Assembly (NCBI RefSeq): GCF_033807715.1
Contig: NC_084601.1
Coordinates: forward strand, 14,594,690 to 14,658,689
DNA: 64,000 bases
Origin: Cololabis saira
Taxonomy: Eukaryota; Chordata; Actinopteri; Beloniformes; Belonidae
Direction: 5' to 3'
Within the stretch, counting starts at the first letter, position 1. The number at the start of each line of letters is the position of its first letter. The notes beneath the pieces were generated by a model. It was given only the letters and a program-made list of their open reading frames with translations, searched no databases and was not told the origin of the DNA. Position numbers and translations under genes: made by a program. Shown piece by piece: positions 45,310 to 59,130 of the stretch.

Positions 45310-46182
45310 TCAGCTGAGCAACACACAGCATGATGGGAGCAGACATACAAAAATCTTATTCCAAGATCACTGAGTCAGAGAAATGTATTATTGGGAGGTG
45401 TGGCCACTTTTCTAGTGGTTTTTGAGAGGACAGTGGTTCTGATGGTCAGGAACCATTAAAGTGAAGGTCTGCCTTAGACTGGAACATGCTGGACGACCAG
45501 TATTTAAGTATTAAAAGGAAAATTTTTGTAATTGGACAGTGAGACTACAGTCCAAGAACCAAAAAGCCAATCTGCAGACCTGGCAAAAGTTGACAGATGG
45601 GAAAAGAGAGAGTCAGAAAGGTGGGTTAGAGTAGAAGGAGGCCCTCTTAACCCGACAAAGACGTGTCAAAAAGTCCAGGTTCAAACAATTAAACTGAAAA
45701 AATAACATCAGAACACGCTATTTGCCAACAATTCGCATTTTGCATCACTCTCAAAACTTAATCCAACATTCAGATTGGGTAAATAAGAGGAGTGATAGAT
45801 GAGACAGGTGAGACGAGCAGCCCCACGCAGACAGTAACATCTGTTTACGGTTGTGGCATTAGCTTTGTGGACTGGAACTCCTCTCCTGCTGGTCTGTCTG
45901 GTGGATTACAACAAGAAAAGGTTGAAATAATGCAGTAAAACGACTACCTGACAACCTCAAACAGTAATCTAAGCAGTAAGGCTCCAGCTCGACTAAGCCC
46001 GGACAAAGATGCATCAGAACTTAAAGTAAAATGGATAAAGCATGTTAACAGTAAGCCGATGGCATTCCCAACGTTCTGACGTCTGGATGGAGCGTAGACC
46101 GCAATAAATATTAACTGCGGACCAGGAAAAGCTTTACATTTACCTGAATTACAGTGGTCAAAGATCCAGTCTGAAGTATATA

Positions 46183-46531
46183 CAGGACAGTCTCAGAAAA
46201 TTAGAATATTGTGATTTTCTGTAATGCAATTACAAAAACAAAAATGTCACAATTCAACTGAAATATTGCAAGCCTTTTATTATTTTAATATTGCTGATCA
46301 TGGCTTACAGCTTAAGAAAACTCAAATATCCTATCTCAAAAAATTTGAATATTCTGGGAATCTTAATCTTAAACTGTAAACCATAATCAGCAATATTAAA
46401 ATAATAAAAGGCTTGCAATATTTCAGTTGATTTGTAATGAATCCAGAATGTATGACATTTTTGTTTTTTTAATTGCATTACAGACAATAAAGAACTTTAT
46501 CACAATATTCTAATTTTATGAGACAGTCCTG
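46183..46531. mobile_element. Palindromic MITE (TA target, CAGGACWGTCTC ends)
   Basis: The left end caggacagtctcagaaaatt and the right end (complement caggactgtctcataaaatt) continue as two long complementary arms of about 150-165 bp that share gaaatattgcaagcctttta and its complement. Flanked by TA/TATA. The structure equals a hairpin-type Tc1/mariner-like MITE abundant in fish. No coding capacity. Confidence 0.85.
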
Positions 46532-47488
46532 TATACACGAGCAGAAAGCAGTGAACACATGCTCAACTCCAACCCCAGTTCTGGCCCTTAGGGAACAACT
46601 CGATCAGATACCCGAGTCAGTCGCTCGCTTCAAGTCAAAGAATCAGATCATCAACTCTAAACTTCTGATTTAAAATTCCCACCTGAAACTAATGATCGGT
46701 TTTGAACGTAAGCTCACAAATGGAGGCGTAACATTTTGGCAAAATCGTGCGATTGGGGACTTCTAAGCAAAGGCGGAGGCGGCTGATATAGTTTTCCTTT
46801 ATTCATGCCAAAAAATGTGCAATAAAAGATTTGCTGCACCCACTCGGGTGTGAGGTGAAGTAATGCCTGATGGGACGAATGCCATCTTACTATCAGACTG
46901 TTGAGACATCGGCCTCGCGACGGCCAGGATGCAGGTTTTCCCAGGAGAACGCTGCATTGTAGCAAGATTAGCAGTGTTACTTTACCTATGAGTGGTTTTA
47001 ATCTTGTGGCTGATCAGTGTAGGCTAACACGTGTGGGTAACCGAATGATGTGACGAGCCTCACTAAAGCGTTGCACTGCGCTATTTAGTTGTTGTTCCTG
47101 TTATCACTGACACAGACACTGAGTAGCAAACAAGTTTGATGAAGCAGGAGTCCTTAGTACTGGCGGTATCCCTAATAAACTGTGTTTAGTCCTGGATTTT
47201 TCCTTCCACACACATTAGTAACCCTAAACTGATGTTAAAGGCCTATATGTCTATGAAGAGTTATGAATTTCAAGAGGCAGCTTTAGCATGTTGTAACTAA
47301 AGACCTGGTCTTTTGTTGGAGGGTAAAAAGAACAGGTTGACTGCAGGGTGGTTTACAGTGGAGGAGTCAGCATTGTTTGACCTGCATTATTCAAAGAGAA
47401 GCAGGCTGGGATTGTGACAAAGTCGTCCTACACTGGAGCCATTCACCCCGCCGAGGCTCAGCTTACCCCTGAGGCATGCTCGCTTTCC

Positions 47489-47498
<10 letters not shown>

Positions 47499-47542
<44 letters not shown>
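47499..47542. repeat. (CA)22 microsatellite
   Basis: Pure CA run following a CT run. Confidence 0.95.
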
Positions 47543-47543
<1 letters not shown>

Positions 47544-49589
47544 CCCTGGCTACACGCAGGTAATGCTCGCGAGCACAGGAGACGGCATACCTCCACAAGA
47601 AAGGAAGAAAAAAATTCCCACACGCACTCAAATATACACACAGGGAGAGAGATAAGACTCTCGTCTGGCGAGATCCCAATCGTGATAGATGGTCTACATG
47701 TAACACACACACACAAACACAACACACACATATTCATACATAACTGGATGTCTTCTATAAGTGTAAACTATTAACCCGTTTCTAGTGGAGCACCACTTCT
47801 CGTGGACGTGGAGCAGCAAACCTGTTACTGAGTGGAAACGATAACCAGAGCTGCGTAATACTACAGCTGCTGCCAAACTATTGCTTGACAGTTCAGGAAA
47901 TAACCTCACGTTCAAAGAAAAAACTAAACTGTATGTAGATGTTAAGATTCTCACAGACACAACAAAATAAAAAATAATTTAAACAGTTAAACACAAAACA
48001 TCAAACATTTCTGGTCATATGTGAAGTAGAAGTGATGAGCCGGGGTAGTTTCATGGTGACACATAGGAGTTAAAACTTTCCCCAGTAATCCATATTTCCT
48101 TAAATACTAATCTGTATTTTTTCGTTTTAATATGAACGTTAACTATTGAAATGTGCGAAACACAAAGTGTAATGAGCACATTTAAGCCACAAAAACATTA
48201 AGTAAGAAGTTAACTACTTGTTTTCTGCATAAAATAGAACAATTTTAGACTAGTTTCTGAGAACTGATATTACATCCCATAATACAAGTCACAATAGATC
48301 CCTTTCATTCAGCATTCATTATTTTTGAGCAGCTGTTTGTAGACCCCTTCAAGTTTTCATTTCAGTGAAAATCGTAATAATTTAACCGTTTTTCTGTATC
48401 AAACGTCTTTATATTCAATAGAGAAAAACTTAAGATAAAAAATATCTACAATTTACATAAACCTGGCTGAACATAAGTGCAACAGACAGAGGCAGAGACG
48501 CTCTCTTATGCACGCGCACGCTTGCAGGCATGGAAATGCAACTGCTCCTATTATAGCTCGCTCGTGCGCTCCATGGTCCGATCAAAACATAAAAAAATGG
48601 GAGTGGCTGTCGCCGCATACTCGAACTATATCCTCGTGTTTGATCAGAAGAAACTGGAAGGTTACACACCTGACCGCTGAAATTATCATCACACAGATCC
48701 TGTTGAACCTTAAAAAAATGAAATACTCTCAATATTTCCTTAAGAGGAAACACAATGAACAGACAACAACAAGCACAATCCACCAAATTAGAAAATTACA
48801 TGGACATCAAAAACTAAATTTAAATATCCTAAAAACCTTTTTATTGTTATTATTATAATTTTCCCAGTGTCCGAGAATAATGACAGACCTATGCGGCTGT
48901 AATTAGGCCCGGCAAGGCTTCGGTTGTAGTCTCGGTCTTTTAACATTCTCAGCATTTTAGCTGGTTTGCTTTCTTCCCTCAAAGTTTTACTTGAGCATGT
49001 TAAAATGTGATAATTATCAGTTTCCCAGTTTTGTTGACCGTCTATTTACAGGGTATATTTGTACCCAAAAATGATCATGGAGCTATTTATAGCTGAACTC
49101 ACTCGGTGGACTGCATCCCGCTGTCAAACATGTGGTTACTGCAATTTAATGCCACGACCTGGCTTAAACTGTCATCGGCGCATATGTTGTAATGTAATAC
49201 AGATGCCGTGCATCAACGCGTGCTCCGTAAGATACATATGACTCTAACGTTTTCACAAAGACACAGTAATTATCTGCCATGTAAACTGCTGGGTCCATCA
49301 AGGGTGTTTTGTATAAACGTCTCAACATTTTCACTCAGTAGTACAGATACATATGTGTGCGCTCAGCGTCGTATTGGCTTGAAGCACGGTAATGATGTCT
49401 CCCAGGCAAAACAGTGGCCTTGTTGTGCATAAGGAATCAATCTGGATTATTACGCATGTGTGCATGCTTGGCTGTGTAAATGTATTTGGATGCATGTGTG
49501 TTGCTGTTAGAAAAGTATGCCGCAGAGCACACATGCACGCAAACATGGCAGATCCACGCAGATATGCGTACACTGTGTGTTTGTGGGTC

Positions 49590-49840
49590 AGGCGGTACTG
49601 AGCGTTGCACTCCCCAAGGGGGTCTTAATGACCTGGGGAGTTGAGAGTGGATGGGTGGTGGCTGTGGAGGTCTGGCTGGCTGCGGGCCATCAAGAGTTGA
49701 GCCAAGCCTTGGAGTACCCATGGTGGGAACACCACGGAGAGTGCACGGGCTCTTGGCCCGGGTCATGTATGGTCCACACCCTTGATAAGGCTTCAGATAG
49801 CATCGTAAGGCTACATTAGTGGCCCCGAGCCGTGTGGAGA
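49590..49840. other. GC-rich unclassified stretch
   Basis: Markedly richer in G+C than the flanks, with gcgttgcactccccaagggg and ggctcttggcccgggtcatg. It is not recognised as an exon, RNA gene or known repeat. Confidence 0.3.
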
Positions 49841-50423
49841 AGTCGTAAGAGCTGCTTAAAGACAATCAGAGACAGAGATAGAGTTAGAAAAACAAGAAAG
49901 AGGGGGAAAGGAGAAAGACAGAGTAAGCTTTTTGGGCTTCCTGACAAACATAAATGGCGATAAGTGGGGGACATAAAAATCTAACCAAGAGAGACATACA
50001 CAGACATCTATTGACACGCATAAGAAAATAAAGGCAGGACGAAAGGCATACAATTGCAGGCTGGTTTTTAAAGACTCAATCAACCAAAAACAAGACAAAA
50101 ATGGTGGATCTCAGACTAATGTCATGATGTGTAACAAAGAAGAGGAGCTCCGCCAGGAATTGTGGGTATGTAGCCTGTGTGCTGGGTTGAATCCATCATG
50201 CCCATTTAAATGCCCCCAGTAAGGAAGAAAAACCAAACAAAAGCAAGTTTCCACCCCTGTTTCAACAAACAAACACATTTAAATGCATTATCTGGAAAGC
50301 ACATTAGTGCCTGTGGGCTAGTCCTCTCTGCACGTGACCACATTTGACTGTGTCTTCTGCACGTCTTCAGTCTCATAAACGCTTCGGTTGCTTGTCTTAG
50401 TACTTTTTTTCCCCCTTCTGTAC

Positions 50424-50562
50424 CTTTGGTGACCTCCACGTCTTGGCGGGGCCCTGCCAGAGTTCTGCAGATCTTTCGAATCAGCTCCATGTTGTTGAGC
50501 AGCGAGTTGAAGCCACTGAAGTAGGAGAAGCTGACCCGATGAGATGTGCTTCCCCCTGCAAC
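50424..50562 (-). CDS. slc25a13: slc25a13 exon 7 (EF-hand region)
   Basis: 139 bp, phase 0 start, ending with one base. Encodes [40 protein letters not shown] and [26 protein letters not shown] is strongly conserved in citrin and aralar; the exon carries the EF5/EF6 pair. Donor gtacag, acceptor ctcag. Confidence 0.96.
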
Positions 50563-51837
50563 CTGAGCAAGGATGAACAGGGTTTGTTTAAGAAGCAAAA
50601 CAATCACCAGCAGAAACATTTAACAATGCCAACCAGCCATGTGTCCAAATGCAATCCTCATAAATGCAATAAAAAGTGAACAAGAGCAGGACAAGTCAAA
50701 GAGGTGTCCCTCTTCATTATCTCTGCATGGGGAGACGTTAATGTTGTACAACTACTACTTTTTCCATCGCATAACGTCGCTCTCTCAGGGAGTTTAATTA
50801 ACTGTCTTTATGAGGTGGAGGAAGCGGTAAAAGAACAGAAAATAGAAGAAAAAAAAAGGTAACAAGATTAAAAATAGACCCCAGGTTTTGCAAGGAAATT
50901 CCAAACAGCCCACAAAGTCTTTTATGTGAACCATGATCCCATCTTTATCAAACGAGGCTCTAAAACGCCTGGAGAAGCAGCTCTAGCTGTCTCCTAAAGA
51001 AGTAAGTGTTCAAGTATGTTTTATGAATCCTGTTTTGGGCTGCTGTTGCCTAGAGGTTCTGCCGTCTTAAAAAGGGTTGAGTCGGTGCGAGACTTAGACC
51101 TTCCCCTCACTAGATGGCACTGTTTGCTTTAAAGACACATTGGGAGAGCTCGCTGTGGCTCAACTATGTCTGCGATGAGGGAGGGAAAGTCTTGCTTGGG
51201 TGAAATTAACAGAAGGAACAGTTTTGTATTTGTCCATATCTGTGATCCGTACACACGGATCTTACCGTGATGTTTAACACAAACTCATATAAAAAAAGAA
51301 TAGAAGGAGAATAATATATAAGAAAAAAAAATAAGATTTCCTCTACCATAATACCACCTTTAATGTTCCTGCATTGTTTATGAGGTTTTTATATTTGCGT
51401 GTGTGCGTGTGTGCAAGCCTGCACGCGTACATGCAAGAGAGTTTACTAACACGTCTGGCCGGTGAGGTAAACACGGCGAAGAAAATGACAGAGCCTGCAA
51501 GGTGTTTATGGACTGGGGCAAGACGTGGACACAGACGCGAGGTGCGCGCACGCGCAAAAGAAAAGAAAAGAAAGAAAAAAGAAAACACACTGAAAAGACA
51601 AACATCTCAGTGTTCAAAACAAACAGAGCGTGCACCCTCATGCACGTGCGCACACAAACACGGTGGCAGATGATGGCCTGCAAAGCTCCAGTCTCCATCT
51701 ATCTCTGTCTCTATCTTCCCATTCAGCTGGCCTGCTTGGCTTTGACACTGCCAGAGAGGTTAGACTTAATGACATGTTGGGAGAGAGACAGAGACATGGG
51801 GGGGAGGAGGGAGGGAGGGAGGGAGGGGCAGCTGAGA

Positions 51838-51906
<69 letters not shown>

Positions 51907-52488
51907 AAAAGAAAAATATTGGAGGAGGGAAAACAAGAGAAGACAGATGAGAGGTGACAGAATAGTTAAAAAAAAAGGAATGAAGAAGAAAGAGAGATGC
52001 GGCAAGATGACGGGAGAAAGGCACCGTGTTGGACTGTGGGAAATGTGAAGGAAAAAACAGAAGCGGCGAGAGAGGGTGAAACCATTTTGCTTTGCCTCTC
52101 TGATGGAGAACACGGTAATAACAGGCTGTTGGGTTTGCTAGCTTACTTCAGCACCCAAATCAATCAACCGCTGATGCTACATATGTGAGGGTGGTCCCTA
52201 TGCAAAGTCTAGTTTACGTCTGACATCCAAAAGTGGGAGTCAAAGCATTTACACAAGCATATGTTGTTTTTTTTAAATATATATATATATATTATTTTTT
52301 ATTTTTTTATTGTATCATTGATAAGCACGGTTGTTGAGATCCAACATGAAGCCATTGTAAAATGTATCTCCTAAAATGTTGCCCGAAAAAAGTAAGTCAA
52401 CACCAACTAATGACTCACTATTTCCATGAACCTGACTTTGGTGAAACAAAATACACAGAGACAGAATAAAAAATGAATAAAAACCCAC
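50563..52488 (-). other. slc25a13 intron 6
   Basis: 1.9 kb with a GA microsatellite (51841-51905), a purine-rich surround (51780-51990) and an A/T-rich patch (52268-52315). Nothing else. Confidence 0.75.
51841..51905. repeat. (GA)32 microsatellite
   Basis: Pure GA run preceded by GGGA units. Confidence 0.95.
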
Positions 52489-52635
52489 CGCCACTAGATA
52501 TTCTTCTACGAAGGGTGTGAGCATGTGAGGCCGGATAGTGACCATGATGTCCCTGAAGTCCATCGCTGAGATGGAGCCGCTGCGGGCTCGGTCACGCTGG
52601 ATGAAAGCCTGCCGTGCATGTTCCAGCTGCATCTC
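52489..52635 (-). CDS. slc25a13: slc25a13 exon 6 (EF-hand region)
   Basis: 147 bp, 49 codons, phase 0 at both ends. Encodes [40 protein letters not shown] and [29 protein letters not shown] matches human citrin closely. Donor gtgggt, acceptor ccacag. Confidence 0.96.
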
Positions 52636-53009
52636 CTGTGGAGGGAAGGAAAGGGAGTCAAATTTTGGTTTTAGCTCAGAGCTGATACTTTTGTTGCTGC
52701 ATCTGCATCATTCTCCTCTTTAAATCGCCCTCATAAGTTAAAGGTTTGCATTAATCTGCACATATGCATTAAAAACTCAGCACCCATCTCTCAGTTACAG
52801 GTTGCCAGTGTTTAGCCTGGCTTCAGCTTTGTCTGCCCTCCTGACAGCGTCATGCCTGCTGATAAACGTTGTTTGGGCTTTTCACACCCTCCCCAAATCC
52901 ACATTAAACCCACTTGATGGAGAAACATATTAACACGTGCATAAACACACGGACAAGCACACACAGGCAAGACAGGTAATCACCCAACTGCTCACTTTTT
53001 GTCCGTGTT

Positions 53010-53134
<125 letters not shown>

Positions 53135-55079
53135 AAGGTCTGCAGGGACAACAGGAGGTTGCAGTGGTGAGGATGTTTCCCACAAGGCCTTTGAAATTAG
53201 CAGCCATTATCGGTACCTGCAACCACAAGTCTTCAGAGAGATGCTGTAAACAAGCCGCTGCCATCTACGGTTCCTCGAGCTTTCAACAATAAGGTCAGAC
53301 ACAGCAAAAGAGAAAGACCGCAGGACAAAAAAATTATTTTCTCAGAGTCTGAGAAATAAAGCCAGAGGCTCACCAATGGCATTACAATGCTTTTTGGTTT
53401 GGCTCCTGACTCACCTGTAGAGCTTCAGGACAAAGATAAATGGGGGGAAAAAACAACAACAACAAAAAATTGGCTCCTTGCGTTTGTCTTAATGCATAAA
53501 ATCAACATTTTACCTCCACTGAGGACAAATAAGTTAGAGGATGCTTTTAAACATTTTTAAAAGATATGAAGATAAATCATATTAACTTAATAAAAATCCC
53601 CCAAATTTTGGATATACTGTAGGTCAAACTATAAAAATAGAGAGGTTTAATAGTCATAAATATAATTTCTCAAAGTAAGCGTGGAAAACAGTTTTAGCGC
53701 GATAAGCAAGTTAGTAATTCAGTTGAGTATACATGACTGTCGCATTGTCCAAGAACAAATGGTCTTTTTACATTTTTATTTATTTTATCTTTTTAAAGCC
53801 ACACACATCGGACAAAGCACGCTACAGGAGGACTGATTAAGTCCCGAACATGCATGACATTATTCATTTGATTGATTGAGATGGATGTTGCTGTTGTAAA
53901 TGGAACTCGGGAAAAAAGTGGTACTACAACAACACAAAACCCTGTGAGAATATGACTTATTGTTGTGTTGAATTTGAGTGATATTTCAGTGACAACATAA
54001 CTGATCAAACTCCAAATTCAAGGGGCCCTAGAGAAACAACTGTGGAAGAGTGACATTTACACAAAGCTAAATGGAAAGTGGAGGGGAGTAAGAACAGGCA
54101 CAGCAACAAAAGAGACAGATTTGCAAAAACGGCAAATGCAGCAGCCATGTTTCAGGATCTCCTGTGAGCGCAGCAGGGGTTCTAGAGAGTGGATAAGTGG
54201 GGGGAAAGCAAGAAAATGAAGAGACTGATTCATGTAAACATTTCCAAGGTAAATAACGTGAGATATTTTAGTGTCAGCATCCTGAGAGTTGTGACTCTCT
54301 CCTCCGGTCAGTTGTGAGTAGGTCAAAACATTTTGCTGGGAAATAAACTGCAAGGAAGAAAGGGAGGAGGGAAGATAAATAACTCAAATTAAAACAAAAA
54401 AGTGGAGCGGGAAGCAGCCACTTGTTTGCTGTGTGCATATTTTAATCTGTTTGTGTCCATCTGCAAATGAAGGGAGAAGAAAAAATAAAAAATTAGATCC
54501 CATAATGCTCATGACGAGTCAAAAGTCTGAAAAGCCACACTGCAACCACACAGAACAACAAAACAACTGTGGTCCAGGAGAACGAGAAGTTTACAGTCTC
54601 AGCCTTCTAAAACCTTAAGTTGTTGCAACTGTACGTGTGTTCGTCTGGGACATGGTTTTTATTTAGGAGGAGCGTCAGGGAGGCAGAAGTCATAAAGCTG
54701 GGTGATTAGGAAAGCCAGCCAGAGACCACCGAAGCATTGGGCGGGAATAAAAACCCGTGACAAGCCACCTCTGTTTGTTTTCAATTGTTGCGCTCTCTCT
54801 CCGCTCACCGAAACTTGAACAATAGAGGAGCAGAGTCGTTCCTCATCGCCGCAGCGTGAAAGTTATTGCAAGAGAGAGAAGCACTGCAGCACATTTACAT
54901 GCGTGCCAGTGATCTTAAGGTCTGGCGACTGGTTCTTGGTCGAGTCACACGTATAATTGGGACCTTTAAAGTCAGAGTTATGCCAACAATTTGCTTTTTC
55001 GAGTGCTTGGGAAAGAAGTGGGACGTGTGGTGTCCCCCTCCGTGCAACTCAAGTAGATTCTATAATACGAGCTACTATG

Positions 55080-55330
55080 CACCCACTATGTGCCACTTCT
55101 CTGGACATGGGTAAAGCCAGGGCCAGAGATAACACCACGCTGACAGTGCGAGCGGAGACTTGGCCAGAGTCCACGCATGAGACAGGAAAAATGCATGTAA
55201 TTGGTGAGAATCTCTGGCTTCCATCAAGACAGTAATTGGCCAGAGAGAGCCCTTGTGAGAAATATGCGGCGCAAACGTTTTCCCTGATAATCCCATCTTG
55301 TGAGCATCTGGCAGCGGCGTGGTTGCAACG
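55080..55330. promoter_or_regulatory. Candidate conserved noncoding element in slc25a13 intron 5
   Basis: Repeat-free block with two identical gtaattgg sites (55197-55204 and 55232-55239, 35 bp apart), which contain the TAATTG core used by DLX/MSX-type homeodomains, next to gcatgtaatt and ccctgataatccc. An enhancer role is inference. Confidence 0.3.
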
Positions 55331-55863
55331 GTAGAAAAACAATAAGCACATGCATGTAAGGAAAGGGAAATAAAAGAAAGGGAGATTTTGGGGGACAAAA
55401 AAGTGGCGTATTTTAAACAAAATTACGAACAAATGTTCATAATTCAGAACACTTGTAGATGAGTTATACACATATATTTTTTTTAGGTTTTAAAGTTAAA
55501 AACAAGTCACCTGAAATAAATAATTCAAAGAAAAATGTGTGTAGTGTGTTATCATAATATCGAGTTCGGTTATTTATTAATTGATTTTTCAAACAACATA
55601 TTGATGCAGAGAAACAACCTACAATATAACATGAAAATCATTTCATCTGCTAAACATTAGGGCATTACTTAAAAGCTGTGAACAATGATCGAATACAGGC
55701 AACATATGTAGAAAATGTGCATTTCATAGTTGAGAAATAAGTGCTGCTGGCTGCTCGCCTGCTGTTGTGAAAAGCTGAAAACCACTGACTGGGAGAGAAC
55801 CGGGCATGCTGTCAGCGCAAAGCACAACATCCACCGTCCACAATGCCACAGAGCGGCACATCA

Positions 55864-55865
<2 letters not shown>

Positions 55866-55937
<72 letters not shown>
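55866..55937. repeat. (AC)36 microsatellite
   Basis: Pure AC run of 72 bases. Confidence 0.97.
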
Positions 55938-55939
<2 letters not shown>

Positions 55940-56699
55940 AAATGAGTGCACAAAACACAAATGCACAAAGCTTGCATACTACTGCTGACACATAAAGCTT
56001 GCAAGCACCACACATATGTAGAGATACTTATATGCACATACTATAACAATGTCCCAATACCAGTATGCAGCTGCCCACTGTGTGGAAGCCATCTGGTATA
56101 AGTTAAGTGTAATATAAAAAGCTTATTCAGATACATGGTGAGTGTAGATGCAAACTTGGCACAGCTCAAGCCCTCTCTCCCATCCACTCCACCACCTCTC
56201 CCTGCTTAGGCCTGATTTAAGTCTAGACATCGTATTGGAAAATGGCTCACACTCCACAAATACACTAGGAGTATTTCAACTATACTATTTATGGACATTG
56301 AAATGTCTCTCTACCTGCTTCAGAAGAGGTGCAGTGGAGTAAATCTAAATGTACGTCAGCTAATGGAAAACAAATGCCCCAAATGCCCCAAACGCATGGC
56401 CGCGGTGTTTCATTAATGACTAATAAGGACAACATGTAGGGTTGTGATTGAGAGCGACAGGACCAGCAGAGTTGCGCGAGACTGCACCGGGGCGTACCTG
56501 GACGACTGACGGCTAATGTTATTTGTTCACATGATTTTACGCTCGGCCTGGAAGCTAAAAGTGAGAATAAATAATTGTACAGGTACGTAAAGCAGTAGCT
56601 GCAAATGAACTGATTATGAATGATAGTTGCTCCTGAATGGACACAAGAAGAATAAAAGACAGAAGCAACAGAGTAAAGGTGCTCAGCACTCCAACCCAC

Positions 56700-56839
56700 C
56701 TGAAGAAACTGAGTGAACTCGCTGTAGCGGAGCTGCTTGTCCCTCTGTGCACCGAAGTGCAGCTGTATGAACTCACTGTCCCAGTTGAAGGGGATGCGCT
56801 GGTGGGTGGTGGTCTGGCTAAAGACCTGCTTTATGTTCT
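56700..56839 (-). CDS. slc25a13: slc25a13 exon 5 (EF-hand region)
   Basis: 140 bp: two bases completing Glu, then [40 protein letters not shown] and [19 protein letters not shown] and YSEFTQFL are conserved in citrin EF3/EF4. Donor gtgggt, acceptor tgcag. Confidence 0.96.
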
Positions 56840-57654
56840 CTGCAGATTAGACAAAAAAAAGGGTCAAAATATCAAGCTAAATTGCTGATATACAATAATC
56901 AGGATATATATGTCAGTTCACGTAGGTCTTTTTTGATTATCAGTTTATTTACAATTGTAAAAGGCTTCAGTTCTGGATAAATATCTCCTCTTCAGAGTTT
57001 CAAGTGCAATATATTTTACCAATATACCTCTGCATGTCATTAATCGTAATTAATCTAAATTGAGCAGTTTAATCCATAAATGTGTTATCATGTTAAAGTA
57101 CGTTGTACTGTATTTAATTGAGGATTTTTTAAATGCTACTTTAGCTTCTTAACATAATTATTAAATAAATGCAAGAAGAAAAATATTTTCTTCGGAAATA
57201 AAGCTTGTAGAATAAAAGGCACTAAAATAAAGTGCAACTACCTTAGATTTTTACATGAATACCAAATTTCATAAATACTGTACGTTGCTCAAAGCTTTGC
57301 TACTTATTTACCGTGTTGATGGACAGGTAAACAATTTTAAACTTAACTCACTCAGCAATGAGCCAAACACATATCAGCTTTTCTTCAAGTCGTTCCCAAT
57401 TACAGGACAACAACTGGGTTTAGGCTTTATGGATTACACCTCCCTTTTAATGGACATAAATCTACACACTCGTGTTTTCATAACCAACCATTATCAAACA
57501 TTTCTTCCTACTCAAATTTTAATTTGCTCCAATTAAGACTTTAAAATCTGTCAGTGCAAAGTCTTGTGAGTCAAGCCTTAACAAATAGCATGTGTTTCCT
57601 GTCTTGTGGTTAACATTAGTAATTATTTGATTTATGAAAAGGGGAAAAAAAGAA

Positions 57655-57860
57655 AATGTCTGAGATTGTTTCTGACAAATTGTCACTGTCAATCTCCAGA
57701 GCACACTCCTGCTCTGATTGAGACTTAAGCTCCTCTAAATCGGACTTGAATGACACATGGCAGAACCTTTTTGAGCCGCGGAGACTCTCCTCGTGGAGAA
57801 GGAAAGCATTTTCCTCTCACTTCTGTTCCTCTGCCTGAACCCTCTAAGCCTCTACAGCCA
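57655..57860. promoter_or_regulatory. Candidate conserved noncoding element
   Basis: Complex sequence including ctgacaaattgtcactgtca and tctgattgagacttaagctc (MEIS/PBX-like tgac and tgattga cores). Based on appearance only. Confidence 0.2.
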
Positions 57861-58551
57861 GCGAAGTGGAGAGACACTGAACATGAGTCCTAAATTACAG
57901 CCTTACTAAAGAAACAAAAACAAACCAATACGGCGACCTGTTTCTTATTACCAAACAGACCGAAGGAGTGGAGAAAGAAAAGGGGGAAAGAAACAAGTTC
58001 TTTTTTTTTTAACAAGCAGGGAGTGAGATAGAAAGAAAAAGAAAGGTGATATTTGCTGCATCTCAGCCTTACCTTGTGAAGGAAGACAGCTTGTGTGTGT
58101 GTGTGTTGTTTTTTTTCTTACACTTTAATGAGGCAATAAATATACAGCCTTTAATTCCTTTAAAGACAGGCTGCCTCAGAGTGTGGCATTTATATTATCA
58201 GCTTTTACAGACCTGTCAACACCCAGTCCTCTTTAAGTAATTTTTTTTTTTTTTTCTGTTTTGCTTTTATGGCTGCGCTGCAGTTGTGTGTCATGTGCTA
58301 AGTTACGTTGCAATATTTAACGAACTCAACATTCCACCAAATTATGCATTTATTTTTACGTGGCATAAACTCAGACCGCTATGCTGCCTGCGCTTAACAG
58401 AAACTGTTCCAGTTATTATCGAATAAAAAATGTCTTTACAGAAAGATGAAATAAAAAAAGAAATCGGGCTACAGACATTTATTGCACTTAAAAAACAAAC
58501 AGGGCTTTAATTCGACATAAGCTGCAGCCATTAATGTATTTAATAGGTCGT

Positions 58552-58576
58552 AAAAAAAAAAGGGGGGGGGGGGGGG
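58552..58576. repeat. A10G15 homopolymer pair
   Basis: Ten A (58552-58561) directly followed by fifteen G (58562-58576) on +; the slc25a13 pre-mRNA strand reads C15T10. Confidence 0.95.
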
Positions 58577-58959
58577 CGTTCTTTATTATGTATTTTGGTG
58601 AGGCAGTTCAATCAAACAAATGGCAGCGTAAAAGCAAAAGCAGGGGAAAACGAGAGAATTCTGCAATATATCATAATAAAGCAACTTTGACAAGTCTATA
58701 ATCTCAGTCACAAGTTATTTGCTTTTGGTGAAATGGTAGCCTGACACTGCAGTCAGTGTTTGTGCACCGCTTGATGTGAGTTATGTTTTTCATACAATTT
58801 TCCACTTGTACGCCAGTCCCATAACACATCACATGCACTGGTATATTCATTAACCTTTGAGAGATGCAAAAAAACAGCAGACCTTTTAATTCCCACCAAG
58901 ACAACGTCACTCTAATTGATCCTTTTAAATATGAAAATTTACATATGTGCATATATAAT

Positions 58960-59130
58960 CACCTGCAGTGATCTTGCACCCTGTCGACAGCAACAATTAA
59001 AATGAAGTTCACTTTCGTGTTTGTGAGCAGGATGTGTGCGCTGCATCTTAAATCAAGCCTAATGCAATAACGCCTCGCACACCTACAGAACGCTGGCATT
59101 AGACTTGTTTAAATCAATTAGGCAAATGTG
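58960..59130. promoter_or_regulatory. Candidate conserved noncoding element
   Basis: Contains cattagacttgtttaaatca, caattaggcaaatgtg and cctaatgcaataac (homeodomain- and POU-like cores) in repeat-free sequence. Untested. Confidence 0.2.
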
